From Gemmatimonadaceae bacterium (GTDB lineage: Bacteria; Gemmatimonadota; Gemmatimonadetes; Gemmatimonadales; Gemmatimonadaceae): 59,847 nt of DNA. Where the stretch lies: positions 74,816 to 134,662 of the forward strand of contig JBBEBQ010000008.1 of assembly GCA_040882285.1 (NCBI GenBank), in the 5' to 3' direction. Positions 35,712-45,113 of the stretch are shown here, in pieces (the stretch's first letter is position 1; every line of letters starts with the position of its first letter). A program made the position numbers and the translations under genes. The notes under the pieces were generated by a model, which was not told the DNA's origin, did not search any database, and saw nothing but the letters and a program-made list of their open reading frames with translations.

Positions 35712-37106
35712 ATGTTCTCGCTGATCAACATCCTCTATCTCGCGGCCGCGGTGCTGTTCATCCTCGGCCTGATGGGGCTGTCGCACCCGAAGACGGCGGT
35801 CGCGGGGAACCGGAAGGCGGCGGTTGGCATGCTGCTGGCGATCGTGGCGACGCTGCTCGACCGGAACGTGATCGAGTCGGGGACGCGCGGGCTGATGCTG
35901 ATCGCGGCCGGCGTCGCGCTCGGCGCGATCATCGGCGCGGTGTTCGCGCTCAAGATCAAGATGACGGCGATGCCGCAGATGGTGGCGTTGCTGAACGGCT
36001 TCGGCGGCGGCGCGTCGGTGTTGATCGCCGGCGCGGCGCTGCACGACGCGGTGAATCCCAACCTGCAGCTGCTGATCGCGACGGCGGTGTCGGGGATCAT
36101 CGGCGCGGTGACGTTCTGGGGGAGCTTGGTGGCGTTCGACAAGCTCCAGGAGTTCCTGCTCCCCGGAAAGCCGATCCATTTCCCGATGCAGCAGCCGCTG
36201 AACGCGCTGCTCGCGATCGTCGCGCTGGCGCTGGCGGTGTGGATCGTGCTGGATCCGACGTCGGACATGACGTTCTGGGCGCTGGTGCTGGTCGCGTCGG
36301 TGCTGGGCGTGCTGCTGACGATCCCGATCGGCGGGGCGGACATGCCGGTCGCGGTGGCGCTGCTCAACTCCTACTCGGGTCTCGCGGCCGCGGCCGCCGG
36401 GTTCGTGCTGAACAACAACGCGCTGATCATCACCGGCTCGCTGGTGGGGGCGTCGGGGATCATCCTGAGCCAGATCATGTGCAAGGCGATGAACCGGTCG
36501 CTGCCGAACGTGCTGCTCGGCAAGCTCGGCTCGGGCGAGAGCACGGGCGCGAGCGCGGACGAGACGTACGCGGGCAAGATCAAGTCGACTTCACCGGAAG
36601 AGATCGCGATGCTGCTCGAGACCGCGCGGCGGGTGGTGATCGTGCCGGGTTACGGGCTGGCGGTATCGCAGGCGCAGCACGCGGTGCGCGAGCTGGCGAC
36701 GCTGCTGGAGTCGAAGGGGACGACGGTGGAGTTCGGGATTCATCCTGTGGCGGGCCGGATGCCCGGGCACATGAACGTCCTGCTGGCGGAAGCCGACGTG
36801 CCGTACGACAAGCTGAAGGAGATGGACGAGATCAACCCGCAGTTCGGCCAGGTGGACGTAGTGCTGGTGATCGGCGCGAACGACGTGGTGAATCCGCTGG
36901 CGATTACGGATCCGTCGAGCCCGATCGCGGGGATGCCGATTCTCGAGGTCGGCAAGGCGGGGAGCGTGATCGTGATGAAGCGTAGCCTGAGTCCCGGGTT
37001 TGCCGGGATCCCGAATCCGCTGTTCGCCGCCGATAACACGCTGATGTATTTCGGGGATGGCAAGGCGGCGATTCAGGCGTTGGTTGCCGCAGTGAAGGAA
37101 GGGTAG
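35712..37106 (+). CDS. pntB: NAD(P) transhydrogenase subunit beta
   Basis: 464 residues. About nine membrane helices, then NADP(H)-binding domain III with VIVPGYGLAVSQAQHAVREL, HPVAGRMPGHMNVLLAEADV and VLVIGANDVVNPLAITDPSS. With the two alpha subunits it couples proton import to NADP+ reduction by NADH. The last 203 bp lie opposite the tail of the helicase ORF on the other strand. Confidence 0.96.
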   Translation: MFSLINILYLAAAVLFILGLMGLSHPKTAVAGNRKAAVGMLLAIVATLLDRNVIESGTRGLMLIAAGVALGAIIGAVFALKIKMTAMPQMVALLNGFGGGASVLIAGAALHDAVNPNLQLLIATAVSGIIGAVTFWGSLVAFDKLQEFLLPGKPIHFPMQQPLNALLAIVALALAVWIVLDPTSDMTFWALVLVASVLGVLLTIPIGGADMPVAVALLNSYSGLAAAAAGFVLNNNALIITGSLVGASGIILSQIMCKAMNRSLPNVLLGKLGSGESTGASADETYAGKIKSTSPEEIAMLLETARRVVIVPGYGLAVSQAQHAVRELATLLESKGTTVEFGIHPVAGRMPGHMNVLLAEADVPYDKLKEMDEINPQFGQVDVVLVIGANDVVNPLAITDPSSPIAGMPILEVGKAGSVIVMKRSLSPGFAGIPNPLFAADNTLMYFGDGKAAIQALVAAVKEG

Positions 37107-39345
37107 AAAACGAGCCCCGAGTAGTTGCCGTTGGATTCCCTGTCTTCCCGCTCGGGGCGGAACTGCTTCTAAGGATTAGCACCGCGCGCACACGGCTTTT
37201 TTCCTCGTCTAGCTGTTCCTGCTCCGCCGTGCCGATGATTCCCTCCAAAGCGGCGGCCCAGTCACCTGCCTCGCCCGACTCCAGCATCGTCTCGATCTCG
37301 CTTTCGATTCCCAGCGTGAGCGGCCGTTGAAGACGCTCGTGCAAGGCCGCGACGCGCACGGATAATCCTGTCCGCTCGTGCCGGGGGCAGAGCGAGAGCT
37401 GCCGCGCGAGCCGCGCCGCGATGCGGCGGGAAAGAACCGTACGCGCGACGAGCGCGCCCCCGGCATCTTGTGACGCAAGTTCGCCACGGAGCCACCGGCG
37501 CGGGCGGGCGAGCACGGCCGCGACGTCGCTGGATGGGACGGACGCGGAATCGCCGTTCGCCGCGTCGACGACCTCGCGGATCACGCGACAGCTGGTCGAC
37601 ACCGCCGTGGCATCGCCCGCAAGCAGCGTCGTCTTCCCGCGCACCGTCAGCAGCGCGAGCAGCGCGTCGAGCTCCGCCGTGACAGCCGCCCACACGGGTC
37701 GGCCTTCGTCCCGGAGTGACCCGCGCCTTGTCCATTCCGCCAACGTGCGTCGAATCGCCTCCGCATCCTCGACCTCGCTCCGCGACACTCGACCCGCGCG
37801 AGGGAACAGCGGAGGAATGCGAGACGCGCCGACGTGCGTGTCGGCGAGCATCGCCTTCCGGCGGATGATCGACTCGGCCCCGAGAAGTTGCTCGCTCGCC
37901 GCCGGCGGGGCGATCGAATACACGAATACCTCGCTGCATCGCGAGCTCAAACGCGCGACGCGACCGACCCGCTGCTCGAGGGTCGCGGCAGTCCACGGCA
38001 GATCGAGGTGAACTACGACGGACGCATCCTGGAGGTTGACGCCCTCACTCAGCAGGTCGGTCGCGATCAGCAGGGAGATCTCCTGCGTCGGTCCCGGCGG
38101 CGGTGCGTTGAGCGCGCCCGGCGCGAACCGCTCCAGCGCCTCGCGCCGGGTGATCGCCCCGCTGGCGATGCGGGCGCCGCGAGAAGTCAGCATCGCTGTC
38201 CCGCCCGAGCTTGTAAGAGCGTGGTAGTACATCCCGACCGTCGTGGAGAACTGCGAGAAGGCGACGATCTTCGCGTCCCCGTGCTGGCGACGCAGCGCGC
38301 GAAGGTGCTCGATGCGGGCGAAGTCGGCGGCCGAATCGCGCGGCAACTTCGCGAGCAGCTCGCTCAGCGCGTGCTCGTGCTTCAGGACCGCCTCGAGCAA
38401 CCCGGCCGACTGCGGCGGATTCTCGGAGGCAAGCAGCCCGGCGAAGCTCAGCTGCACGGATCCTTCGGCGTACGTCCATGCCGCGAGCTCGCTGCGGGTC
38501 GGATAACGGCCCGCCTCCAACGCCTGCCGGAGCCCGATCGCTTTCGCCAGCCGCCGGCGCAACCCCTCCAGAAGTGCCGCGTCGCTCGACGCCCAGAGGC
38601 GAACGAGCGTGTGCGTGACCATGGCGGCCGCGATGCCGCCATCCTTGGGGGGAATCGGAGGGGGAAGCGCCAGCAGCCTTCGGAGCAGTCGCGCATTGCG
38701 CGGGAGCTCGAGACGCACGGGCTGGCGCACGCGTGGAAACGAGCCCACCGCTTCGTGCTGGCCGCGGCGCACGATGAAGCGCGCGATCTCCCCATCCGGC
38801 AGACCCCGCGCCGCCGAGCCGAGGAAGAGCGCGAAGAGCGCTCCCATGTCCGCGGCTTTGTTGTGGAGCGGAGTGGCGGAGACCAGGAGGACACGCGAGC
38901 GCGCGGCGAGCTTGGTGAGCGATCGGTAGCGCGCGCTGGAAGGCGTTCGGAAATGGTGCGCCTCGTCCACGATGACCAGATCGTTTTCCCGCCCGGCTGG
39001 AACCGAGCGACTCAACGATTCCATTGAAACGAACCGGATCGCGACGCCGGCTCTGCGCGCTGAGTCGAGCCACATCGGCCGGAGCGAAGCCGGAGCCACG
39101 ACGAGCGGGCGCGCATGCAAACGAGCGACGGCCAGCGCCACGTAAGTCTTGCCGAGCCCGACTTCGTCGCACAGCAACGCTCCGCCGTGTCTCTCGATGA
39201 TCGCGCGAAGGCGCCGCGTGGCGTCCACCTGATGGCCGCGCAGCGTCACAGCTCCCAGGACAGGGGAAACGTCGTCCGCGCGCAGCCATTCGCCGGCGAT
39301 GATCCGGCGAACGACGTCGGGATGCGCGGGCGCTAACCCGTCCAC
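36904..39345 (-). CDS. SNF2-type DNA helicase of a methylase/helicase pair
   Basis: 813 residues. Walker A LLCDEVGLGKTYVALAVARL, DEAH box LVIVDEAHHFRTP, motif III LLVSATPLHNKAADMGALFA, and helicase C with SLLIATDLLSEGVNLQDASV, VHLDLPWTAATLEQRVGRVA. The SNF2/DISARM DrmD-like order is clear. It overlaps the methylase gene by 13 bp. The natural product probably ends near 37170 (RVRAVLILR); the remaining ~85 codons are antisense to the intergenic hairpin and pntB and have no family-like features, so the original stop may have been lost. Confidence 0.85.
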   Translation of the reverse strand: MDGLAPAHPDVVRRIIAGEWLRADDVSPVLGAVTLRGHQVDATRRLRAIIERHGGALLCDEVGLGKTYVALAVARLHARPLVVAPASLRPMWLDSARRAGVAIRFVSMESLSRSVPAGRENDLVIVDEAHHFRTPSSARYRSLTKLAARSRVLLVSATPLHNKAADMGALFALFLGSAARGLPDGEIARFIVRRGQHEAVGSFPRVRQPVRLELPRNARLLRRLLALPPPIPPKDGGIAAAMVTHTLVRLWASSDAALLEGLRRRLAKAIGLRQALEAGRYPTRSELAAWTYAEGSVQLSFAGLLASENPPQSAGLLEAVLKHEHALSELLAKLPRDSAADFARIEHLRALRRQHGDAKIVAFSQFSTTVGMYYHALTSSGGTAMLTSRGARIASGAITRREALERFAPGALNAPPPGPTQEISLLIATDLLSEGVNLQDASVVVHLDLPWTAATLEQRVGRVARLSSRCSEVFVYSIAPPAASEQLLGAESIIRRKAMLADTHVGASRIPPLFPRAGRVSRSEVEDAEAIRRTLAEWTRRGSLRDEGRPVWAAVTAELDALLALLTVRGKTTLLAGDATAVSTSCRVIREVVDAANGDSASVPSSDVAAVLARPRRWLRGELASQDAGGALVARTVLSRRIAARLARQLSLCPRHERTGLSVRVAALHERLQRPLTLGIESEIETMLESGEAGDWAAALEGIIGTAEQEQLDEEKSRVRAVLILRSSSAPSGKTGNPTATTRGSFSTLPSLRQPTPESPPCHPRNTSACYRRRTADSGSRQTRDSGYASSRSRSPPCRPRESASPRSGSTDP
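37114..37158. terminator. Hairpin after pntB, candidate terminator
   Basis: GCCCCGAG (37114-37121) and CTCGGGGC (37151-37158) pair over 8 bp with a 29-nt loop, beginning 8 bp after the pntB stop. No U-tract, so weak. It lies inside the open frame of the opposite-strand helicase, upstream of that frame's stop. Confidence 0.35.
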
Positions 39346-42300
39346 GCTAGCAGCGGCTCGACGTCGGCGAAGCGGACGCAGTACGCTCCGAGCACGACCT
39401 CGAGCAGCTCGCGGGAATCACCGCCGCCGTCCATCATGGACCGGGCGACGGCGGGGAGCGTCGCGCACGCCGCGCTCCAGTCCCTGGGAAGCGGCAGCAG
39501 CGCCATGGTCCAGCCGAGGTAGCGGTGGTATCCGCCGCGCGCGGGCTCGGCGACCAGGTTGAGCCAGGCCGCGGCCAGGTCGCTGTTCAGAATTGCGGCG
39601 AAGGTGAGCGCTTCACGCTCGTCCCTGCATCTGACCACGTAACACGTATTCAGCGGGACTGCTTCGTCGCCTTGCGCGAGCACGGCGGCGCGCGGGCGCT
39701 TTCCGACATCGGCCCAGACGACGCGCGGCAGATCGCAGGCGGCGCCGTCCGTGCGGAACAGCGACCACCAGCGCTCGCTGGAGCGACCGTCGGTGCGTGC
39801 CTCGAGCCGCGCGCGGTAATGATCCAGCCACTGTCTCGCGTGTTGCGGGAGAGAGCGCAGCGCACGGCCGTCGCAGCCGTGTGTCCAGATCAGCTGGGTG
39901 CCGGGGCGCGCGCAGCGCCAGGGCGCGATGTGCTCGCCCTTGATCGCGGGGCGCAGGAGAGCTGTTTCCATCGCACCCGTACGGTCACCGCTTCGGATCA
40001 GCGTGGTTGCGCGGTCGTGCCCGCCATCCGTCGTGACTACGAAGGCTTCGTTGCAGCCCGACTTCACGCCGAGCAGCGGACGCGCCAGACGAGTCTCCGC
40101 GAGCGGAACGCCGGCGGCACGCAGCCTGTCGAACGCGCCTCGAACGTCGGGCGGAGTGAGGATCCACGGGCTGCCCGTCGTGCCGTCGAGCGGAATTCGC
40201 GCGGTCTGCGCGTGCCACGCGAACTTCGTGGCGCGCCGGTGCACGGCGCAGCGGGTGAGACTTCCGCTCTCGGGAGTGGACGTGCGCGCTACGAGCAGCG
40301 ACGGATAGACCGCCGCGTCGAATGCGACGGGCGCGCCGCTCAGGTCTTCCAGCGTGAGGATCGCGGTCTCGTTTCGCAGCAGTGCGCGGACGCCGCCGCC
40401 GGCGAGCGAGGACCAGAGCTTGGCGGGGAGCAGAAGCGCCGCGATTCCGCCCGGACGGAGCAGAGTCAGTGATCGCTCGACGAAGAGAGCCGCCATGTCG
40501 ACCTGCGAGCCGAAGCCGGCGCCCGCGCGCGCGGCTTCGGCGCCGGCCGTCCAGGCCGATCCCCTGAACACGCGGAACTCCTCGCGCAGGCGGGCGCGCA
40601 TTGGCGCGGGAATGCGGTGCAGGCGGATCCACGGCGGGTTACCGGCGACGAGATCGAAGCCGCCGGCGTCGGCGACCTCGGAAAAGTGAGCCGCGAACGA
40701 AAAGGGCAACGCGGCGCCGGCGAGCAGATTCCGGTTCCGTTGTCTCAGCTCGCGCAGTGCGCAACGAATGTCCAGGAGCGCCCGGCGGGTGTCCGCGCCG
40801 GGCGGTTGACGGCCGCCGAAAAGGTCGCGCGCGCGCGCGGACAGCAGCAGCTCGCGCCGCGCGCTCTCCAGCGCTTTCATCTCGCCGGCAAGCGCGGCGA
40901 TCGCCAGCGCTCGCTCGGTCCGATCCAGCAGTCGCGCAAGCGTCTTTCTGCGGGGGCCGCGGGACCGCGTGTAGCGAAGCCGCAGACGTGAGACCGCGCG
41001 GGACGGGACGCGGTCTGCCGCGCCGAACGTGCCGCCCGTGAGCGTGTCGCCGACACGGATCTGCCGGTCGAGGTTGGGCAGCGGCGTGATCGAGCGAATC
41101 CCCTCGTCCCGCTGCTCCATCACCATGGCGAGCCAGAGGCGCAACTCGCACAGCCAGACCGCCATCGGGTTGGAATCCACGCCGAAGATGGAAGTCGTCA
41201 GAGTCGAGCGGGTGACGTCGCCCGCGGTTCGTCCATCTCCGCACGCGGCGGCGAGCCAGCTCAGCTCTCCGAGGGCGTAGACGAGAAACGCTCCCGAGCC
41301 GCACGCCGGGTCGAGCAGGCGAAAGCAGCGCAATCGTTCCAGCAGGGTGGCGCGGGCGGCGCACGGGACCTCGCGTCTCGCCAGCAACGATTCGATCTCC
41401 TCGCTGGACACGGCTTTGTCCGCGAGCGCATGCGCCAGAGCTTCGCGCATCACCCGCTCGACGAGCGCTTGCGGGGTGTAGAACGCGCCGGAAGACTTGC
41501 GTTCCGGAGGCGCCATCAACGACTCGAAAGCCTTGCCGAGCATCTCGGGATCGACGGCCGCCTCGGACCATTCGCTCGAATCCTCGCGCGGGGTGAAGCG
41601 ATGGCGGCAGAGCAGCTCGCCGTAGAGAACGCCGATCGCTTCGTCGGGGAATTCGACCGCCCGCGCTCGGCGCTCGAGGGCGCTCCGGGAGAACAGTCCG
41701 CCGTTGAGAAAGGGAACGTCGCCGAACCCGCGCGCGCGGGCGCTTCTGGCGCGCGGCGGAGTGTTGAGCGTTCCGAAGAAGAGCGGCAGCAGGACGCGGC
41801 GGTGATATCGGCCACCGTCAGCCATGCAATCGGCAAAGCCGTTGGCGAGAAAGCCGTGATTGCCGTTGAGCCAGCCCTGCGTCTCGAGAAAGGAGAGGAA
41901 CAGGAGCCGCGACACGTACAGCAGCGAAAGCTCGCGGGAATCCGCCGATCCCAGCGAGCTAGTCGTTGACTGCGCGAGCGATTCGACAACCCGCTCCAGT
42001 GTGAGATAGAAGCGGCGCGTGAGAGCCTCGCGGCCCAGTACCTCCGTCCACCGGCAGTGCATCAGCACGTCGATCTGCGCGCGTGCCGACGAGAGCGCGC
42101 AGAGGGTCTCGGCGTCGCTGTCCAGCACGTTCGCGCGCTCGCAGAGCAGCGCGCGGGTGCGGGGCGGATGTCGCTCGTGCGAAAACGCGGCAACGGCGAC
42201 GTGCGCTCGGTCCGCGTCGATCGCGAGCAGCAGCCAGAGCAGCTGCGGCGCGTGCGAGGAGAGGCGCGACGCGGTTCGCGTGAGCGCGTCCTTCAGCGGG

Positions 42301-42518
42301 ACGGATTGTGTCACGTCGAGAATCAGCGCGCGCGTGGAGCCTGGCCCGCGGCTGATCCGAACCTCGGCGACAGCGGAAGGAATCCCGATGGCCTCGCGTG
42401 TGGCTCTGTCCAGACGGCGGGCGGGTCCCGGGAAGCCCAGCTCGCGGGCGATGGACGCGAGCTGGTCGAGCGACGATGCCGCGGAGAGCAGGGCGCGGGC
42501 GCGGCTGAGCGAGAGCAC
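39333..42518 (-). CDS. Eco57I-type DNA adenine methyltransferase, large
   Basis: 1061 residues from a GTG. The first 340 residues have no motif I recognise. Then SSGAFYTPQALVERVMREAL (motif X region), LLDPACGSGAFLVYALGEL (SAM motif I), GVDSNPMAVWLCELRLWLAM, and FDLVAGNPPWIRLHRIP with the catalytic NPPW. A C-terminal target-recognition region (LLGVKSGCNEAFVV) follows. The organisation is like type IIG/BREX PglX/DrmMI proteins. With the overlapping SNF2 helicase it forms a two-gene presumed restriction or defence module. No separate nuclease is seen. Confidence 0.88.
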   Translation of the reverse strand: MLSLSRARALLSAASSLDQLASIARELGFPGPARRLDRATREAIGIPSAVAEVRISRGPGSTRALILDVTQSVPLKDALTRTASRLSSHAPQLLWLLLAIDADRAHVAVAAFSHERHPPRTRALLCERANVLDSDAETLCALSSARAQIDVLMHCRWTEVLGREALTRRFYLTLERVVESLAQSTTSSLGSADSRELSLLYVSRLLFLSFLETQGWLNGNHGFLANGFADCMADGGRYHRRVLLPLFFGTLNTPPRARSARARGFGDVPFLNGGLFSRSALERRARAVEFPDEAIGVLYGELLCRHRFTPREDSSEWSEAAVDPEMLGKAFESLMAPPERKSSGAFYTPQALVERVMREALAHALADKAVSSEEIESLLARREVPCAARATLLERLRCFRLLDPACGSGAFLVYALGELSWLAAACGDGRTAGDVTRSTLTTSIFGVDSNPMAVWLCELRLWLAMVMEQRDEGIRSITPLPNLDRQIRVGDTLTGGTFGAADRVPSRAVSRLRLRYTRSRGPRRKTLARLLDRTERALAIAALAGEMKALESARRELLLSARARDLFGGRQPPGADTRRALLDIRCALRELRQRNRNLLAGAALPFSFAAHFSEVADAGGFDLVAGNPPWIRLHRIPAPMRARLREEFRVFRGSAWTAGAEAARAGAGFGSQVDMAALFVERSLTLLRPGGIAALLLPAKLWSSLAGGGVRALLRNETAILTLEDLSGAPVAFDAAVYPSLLVARTSTPESGSLTRCAVHRRATKFAWHAQTARIPLDGTTGSPWILTPPDVRGAFDRLRAAGVPLAETRLARPLLGVKSGCNEAFVVTTDGGHDRATTLIRSGDRTGAMETALLRPAIKGEHIAPWRCARPGTQLIWTHGCDGRALRSLPQHARQWLDHYRARLEARTDGRSSERWWSLFRTDGAACDLPRVVWADVGKRPRAAVLAQGDEAVPLNTCYVVRCRDEREALTFAAILNSDLAAAWLNLVAEPARGGYHRYLGWTMALLPLPRDWSAACATLPAVARSMMDGGGDSRELLEVVLGAYCVRFADVEPLLAWTG

Positions 42519-42580
42519 GGTGCACTATCGGCAACACGCGCTCAGCCCCAGTCATCGTTTTGTTACCCGCATTGTCCGAT

Positions 42581-43723
42581 CTAGCTGGCTACGTAGTCCC
42601 TTTCCTTCCAGCTCACATTGCGCCCGCGCGCTATCGCGCGTACGTAGATGAACAGCGCCATCGCGGCGCCAAGCGGATACAACAGGGCAAGAAACACCGA
42701 TTCCCCCGCGTCCCTATAGAATTTCATCCACAGCAACACGGTCGCTGCCGTGGCGACAGCCGCCCAGACGAGAACCGGGTAAGACGCGAACCCGAGCGCC
42801 GCGAGCCCGAGCGTGACCGGCGGCAGCAGGTTGAACAGCGGAGGAAAGACAAGTCCGAGCGGGAAGATCCAGCGCGGAACACGCGGCGGCATGGCGTGCA
42901 TTCCTCCGGCGTACACGTTCTTCCCCCAGCCGGCGATCATCTCGCGCAGCGACGAGTACATGCGGGTCGAGAGCTGCTCGCGCCCCTCGATGAACACGAC
43001 TTTCCTGCCGAGGCGATGGAACCGCTGCGCCAGCAGCAGGTCCTCGGCCACGGTGTGCTTCACGGCTTCGTGCCCGCCCGTCTCGCCGTACACCGCGCGC
43101 GGGATCACCAGGTACTGGCCGTTGGCGATCTTGCGCCACGCGTGCTTCGAGCGGTTGATCTCCTCGGTGCCGCCGTACCAGGCGTTGAGCATCCCGAATA
43201 CCTGCGCCTGCACCAGCTTCTCCCACAGCGTCACCATCTCCTGCCTGCCGGAGACGGTGAACAGGTCGGCCTCGAGCGCGCGCATCGCGTTGATCGTGCG
43301 CGGGATGAGATCGGGCGCGTGCTCGGTGTCGGCGTCGGTGAAGCAGAGGATTTGCCCGCGCGCGCGCGACTTGCCGGTCCAGCACGCCCACTGCTTGCCG
43401 AACCAGTCGGCCGGGAGCGGCGGAGTTTCGATCACAGTGGCCCCGAGCCCGGCCGCGATCGCGCCGGTGCCGTCGGTGGACTGATCGTCCACGACTATCA
43501 GCTCGACGTTGGGATAATCAGTGGAGAGGATCGAGCGCACGCAGCGCCCGATGTTGCGCGCCTCGTTCCGCGCCGGGACGATCACCGAGACCAGCGGCGC
43601 GTCGCGCGGCGGCTCGGCCGTAAACTCGTCGAGCGTGCGCGAGCGCCGCATCCGCAGCACCATCCCGATGGGCAGCAGCACCCACGGCAAAGCCGCGAGC
43701 AGTGCGATCCGAATTGAGGTCAC
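42581..43723 (-). CDS. Family 2 glycosyltransferase, membrane-anchored (HpnB/CrtQ-like)
   Basis: 380 residues. N-terminal helix, GT-A core with SVIVPARNEARNIGRCVRSI, VDDQSTDGTG and ILCFTDADTEHAPDLI (DXD-type), GRQEMVTLWEKLVQAQ, then Q/RxxRW-like EMIAGWGKNV and three C-terminal membrane helices. Hopanoid or carotenoid glycosyltransferases have this layout; the acceptor is unknown and no lipid pathway gene is adjacent. Confidence 0.87.
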   Translation of the reverse strand: MTSIRIALLAALPWVLLPIGMVLRMRRSRTLDEFTAEPPRDAPLVSVIVPARNEARNIGRCVRSILSTDYPNVELIVVDDQSTDGTGAIAAGLGATVIETPPLPADWFGKQWACWTGKSRARGQILCFTDADTEHAPDLIPRTINAMRALEADLFTVSGRQEMVTLWEKLVQAQVFGMLNAWYGGTEEINRSKHAWRKIANGQYLVIPRAVYGETGGHEAVKHTVAEDLLLAQRFHRLGRKVVFIEGREQLSTRMYSSLREMIAGWGKNVYAGGMHAMPPRVPRWIFPLGLVFPPLFNLLPPVTLGLAALGFASYPVLVWAAVATAATVLLWMKFYRDAGESVFLALLYPLGAAMALFIYVRAIARGRNVSWKERDYVAS

Positions 43724-43728
43724 TGGAA

Positions 43729-43768
43729 AAAACTAGCGGGGCGTCGCAGTGGCGACGCCCCGCTAGAT
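43729..43768 (-). terminator. Strong intrinsic terminator of the disordered protein gene
   Basis: CTAGCGGGGCGTCGC (43735-43749) and GCGACGCCCCGCTAG (43754-43768) form a perfect 15-bp stem around AGTG. On the minus strand the stem is followed by six T (43734-43729). It ends transcription of the 43788-44069 gene and insulates the glycosyltransferase gene downstream. Confidence 0.93.
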
Positions 43769-43787
43769 CCGCCGAACCCGCGCCAGG

Positions 43788-44069
43788 TTACCGCCGGCTC
43801 CCTCTGTCGGGATCCTCGCGTCCGTCGCGTGTCGACGTGCCTTCCACTCCGCCGGGGGGCGAAGTCGCATCTTCCGACGTCTCGCCGCCCAGCCCGGTCG
43901 GGCCGGTGGTGCCGCTCGATCCGCTCATCCCGCCCTGGCGCGTATTGTCGGTCTCGAACGCATCGCCCTGGTTCTCGCTTCCGCTCGGCGAGCCGCGCTT
44001 ACCGCCGCTCTTCTCGCGGCTGGACGACGTGCGGGCCGAATCCTTTTTGTTCCAGTTGGAGTTCGCCAT
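43788..44069 (-). CDS. Small intrinsically disordered hydrophilic protein
   Basis: 93 residues, almost wholly Gly, Ser, Thr, Glu, Asp, Arg and Lys (MANSNWNKKDSARTSSSREK, GGMSGSSGTTGPTGLGGETS), with no hydrophobic core. Layout and composition resemble stress-related hydrophilin-like proteins, but no family is assigned. It has the best Shine-Dalgarno in the window (AGGAGG, 8 nt before the ATG) and a perfect terminator, suggesting high, independent expression. Confidence 0.72.
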   Translation of the reverse strand: MANSNWNKKDSARTSSSREKSGGKRGSPSGSENQGDAFETDNTRQGGMSGSSGTTGPTGLGGETSEDATSPPGGVEGTSTRDGREDPDRGSRR

Positions 44070-44183
44070 TTCTCTTCCTCCTGCTAAAGTCATTACCACG
44101 TTCCTGCGCTGTAAAAAGGCAAGCGATATGCCATTCCGCATCCGGAGCACCGAATGCATCGTCCTTCCCGGAAATAACAATTC

Positions 44184-45113
44184 ATGCCACTCGCCCCGAT
44201 CCGGCCCGTTCCTCCGATAAAGCGCGGCGCGCGCGTCGCGCTCGTGGCGCCCGCGGGCACGCTGACCGGCCCGGAAGACGTCGAGCGCGGCGAGGCCAAC
44301 GCCCGCTCGCTCGGCTGGGAGCCGCGCACCGGCGCGCACGTACTGAACAAGCACCGGTATTTCGCGGGGACGGACGACGAGCGGCTGCGCGATCTCAACG
44401 ACGCGATCCGCGACGACGACATCGACGCGATCTGGTGCCTGCGGGGCGGCTACGGCGCGATGCGGCTCCTGCCCGACGTGGACTTCGACGCGCTCTCGCA
44501 GCGGCCGAAAGCGATCATCGGCTTCTCCGATCTCACCTCGCTGCTGTCGGCGGTGAGCGGAAGATCCCGGATCGTGTGCTTTCACGGTCCGACCGCGCGA
44601 GTGCGGCTGACCGACTTCAGCCGCGCGTCGCTGCTCGCGGCGGTGAGCGGCGGAACCGATCCGTGCGGCGCGGCGCCCAACGCGCGCGTGCTGCGCGGCG
44701 GCAGCTGCGTGGGACGGCTCGTCGGCGGCAACCTCGCGCTCGTCGCCGCCATGATCGGGACGCGGTTCGCGCCCGACCTCGAGGATTCCATTCTGTTTCT
44801 GGAAGACGTCGGCGAGCGCACATACCGCGTGGACCGCATGCTCCGGCAGATATATCTGAGCGGCGCACTGGAGAGCTGCCGCGGAATCGTGTTCGGCGAG
44901 TGCACGGACTGCCCCGCGAGCTCGGCGAGCGGCACTCGCGAGCTGGACGAGATACTCACGGAGATGGCCGAGCTGGTGGATGTGCCGTGCATCGCCGGCG
45001 CGCCGATCGGCCACATAGACGACCAGTGGACGCTGCCGGTCGGCGCGCGCGCGCGGCTCGACGCGGACGCGCGCACTCTCAACGTCTTGCCAATCACCGG
45101 AGAGCGATCATGA
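44184..45113 (+). CDS. ldcA: LD-carboxypeptidase, S66 peptidase (MccF/LdcA type)
   Basis: 309 residues. N-terminal VALVAPAGTLTGPEDVERGE; nucleophile elbow AIIGFSDLTSLL with Ser; Glu in ILFLEDVGERTYRVDRML and His in IGHIDDQWTLPVGA complete the Ser-Glu-His triad of S66. The enzyme removes terminal D-Ala from murein tetrapeptides during recycling. Its stop overlaps the next start (ATGA). Confidence 0.94.
   Translation: MPLAPIRPVPPIKRGARVALVAPAGTLTGPEDVERGEANARSLGWEPRTGAHVLNKHRYFAGTDDERLRDLNDAIRDDDIDAIWCLRGGYGAMRLLPDVDFDALSQRPKAIIGFSDLTSLLSAVSGRSRIVCFHGPTARVRLTDFSRASLLAAVSGGTDPCGAAPNARVLRGGSCVGRLVGGNLALVAAMIGTRFAPDLEDSILFLEDVGERTYRVDRMLRQIYLSGALESCRGIVFGECTDCPASSASGTRELDEILTEMAELVDVPCIAGAPIGHIDDQWTLPVGARARLDADARTLNVLPITGERS

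Noticed and set aside
36904-42518. Complete DISARM system
   Set aside because: Only methylase- and SNF2-like genes are present; drmA, drmB and drmC are missing on both sides.
43735-43768. 15-bp perfect inverted repeat as a transposon end
   Set aside because: It is a single hairpin with a 4-nt loop and a T-tract, which is a terminator; no transposase nearby.
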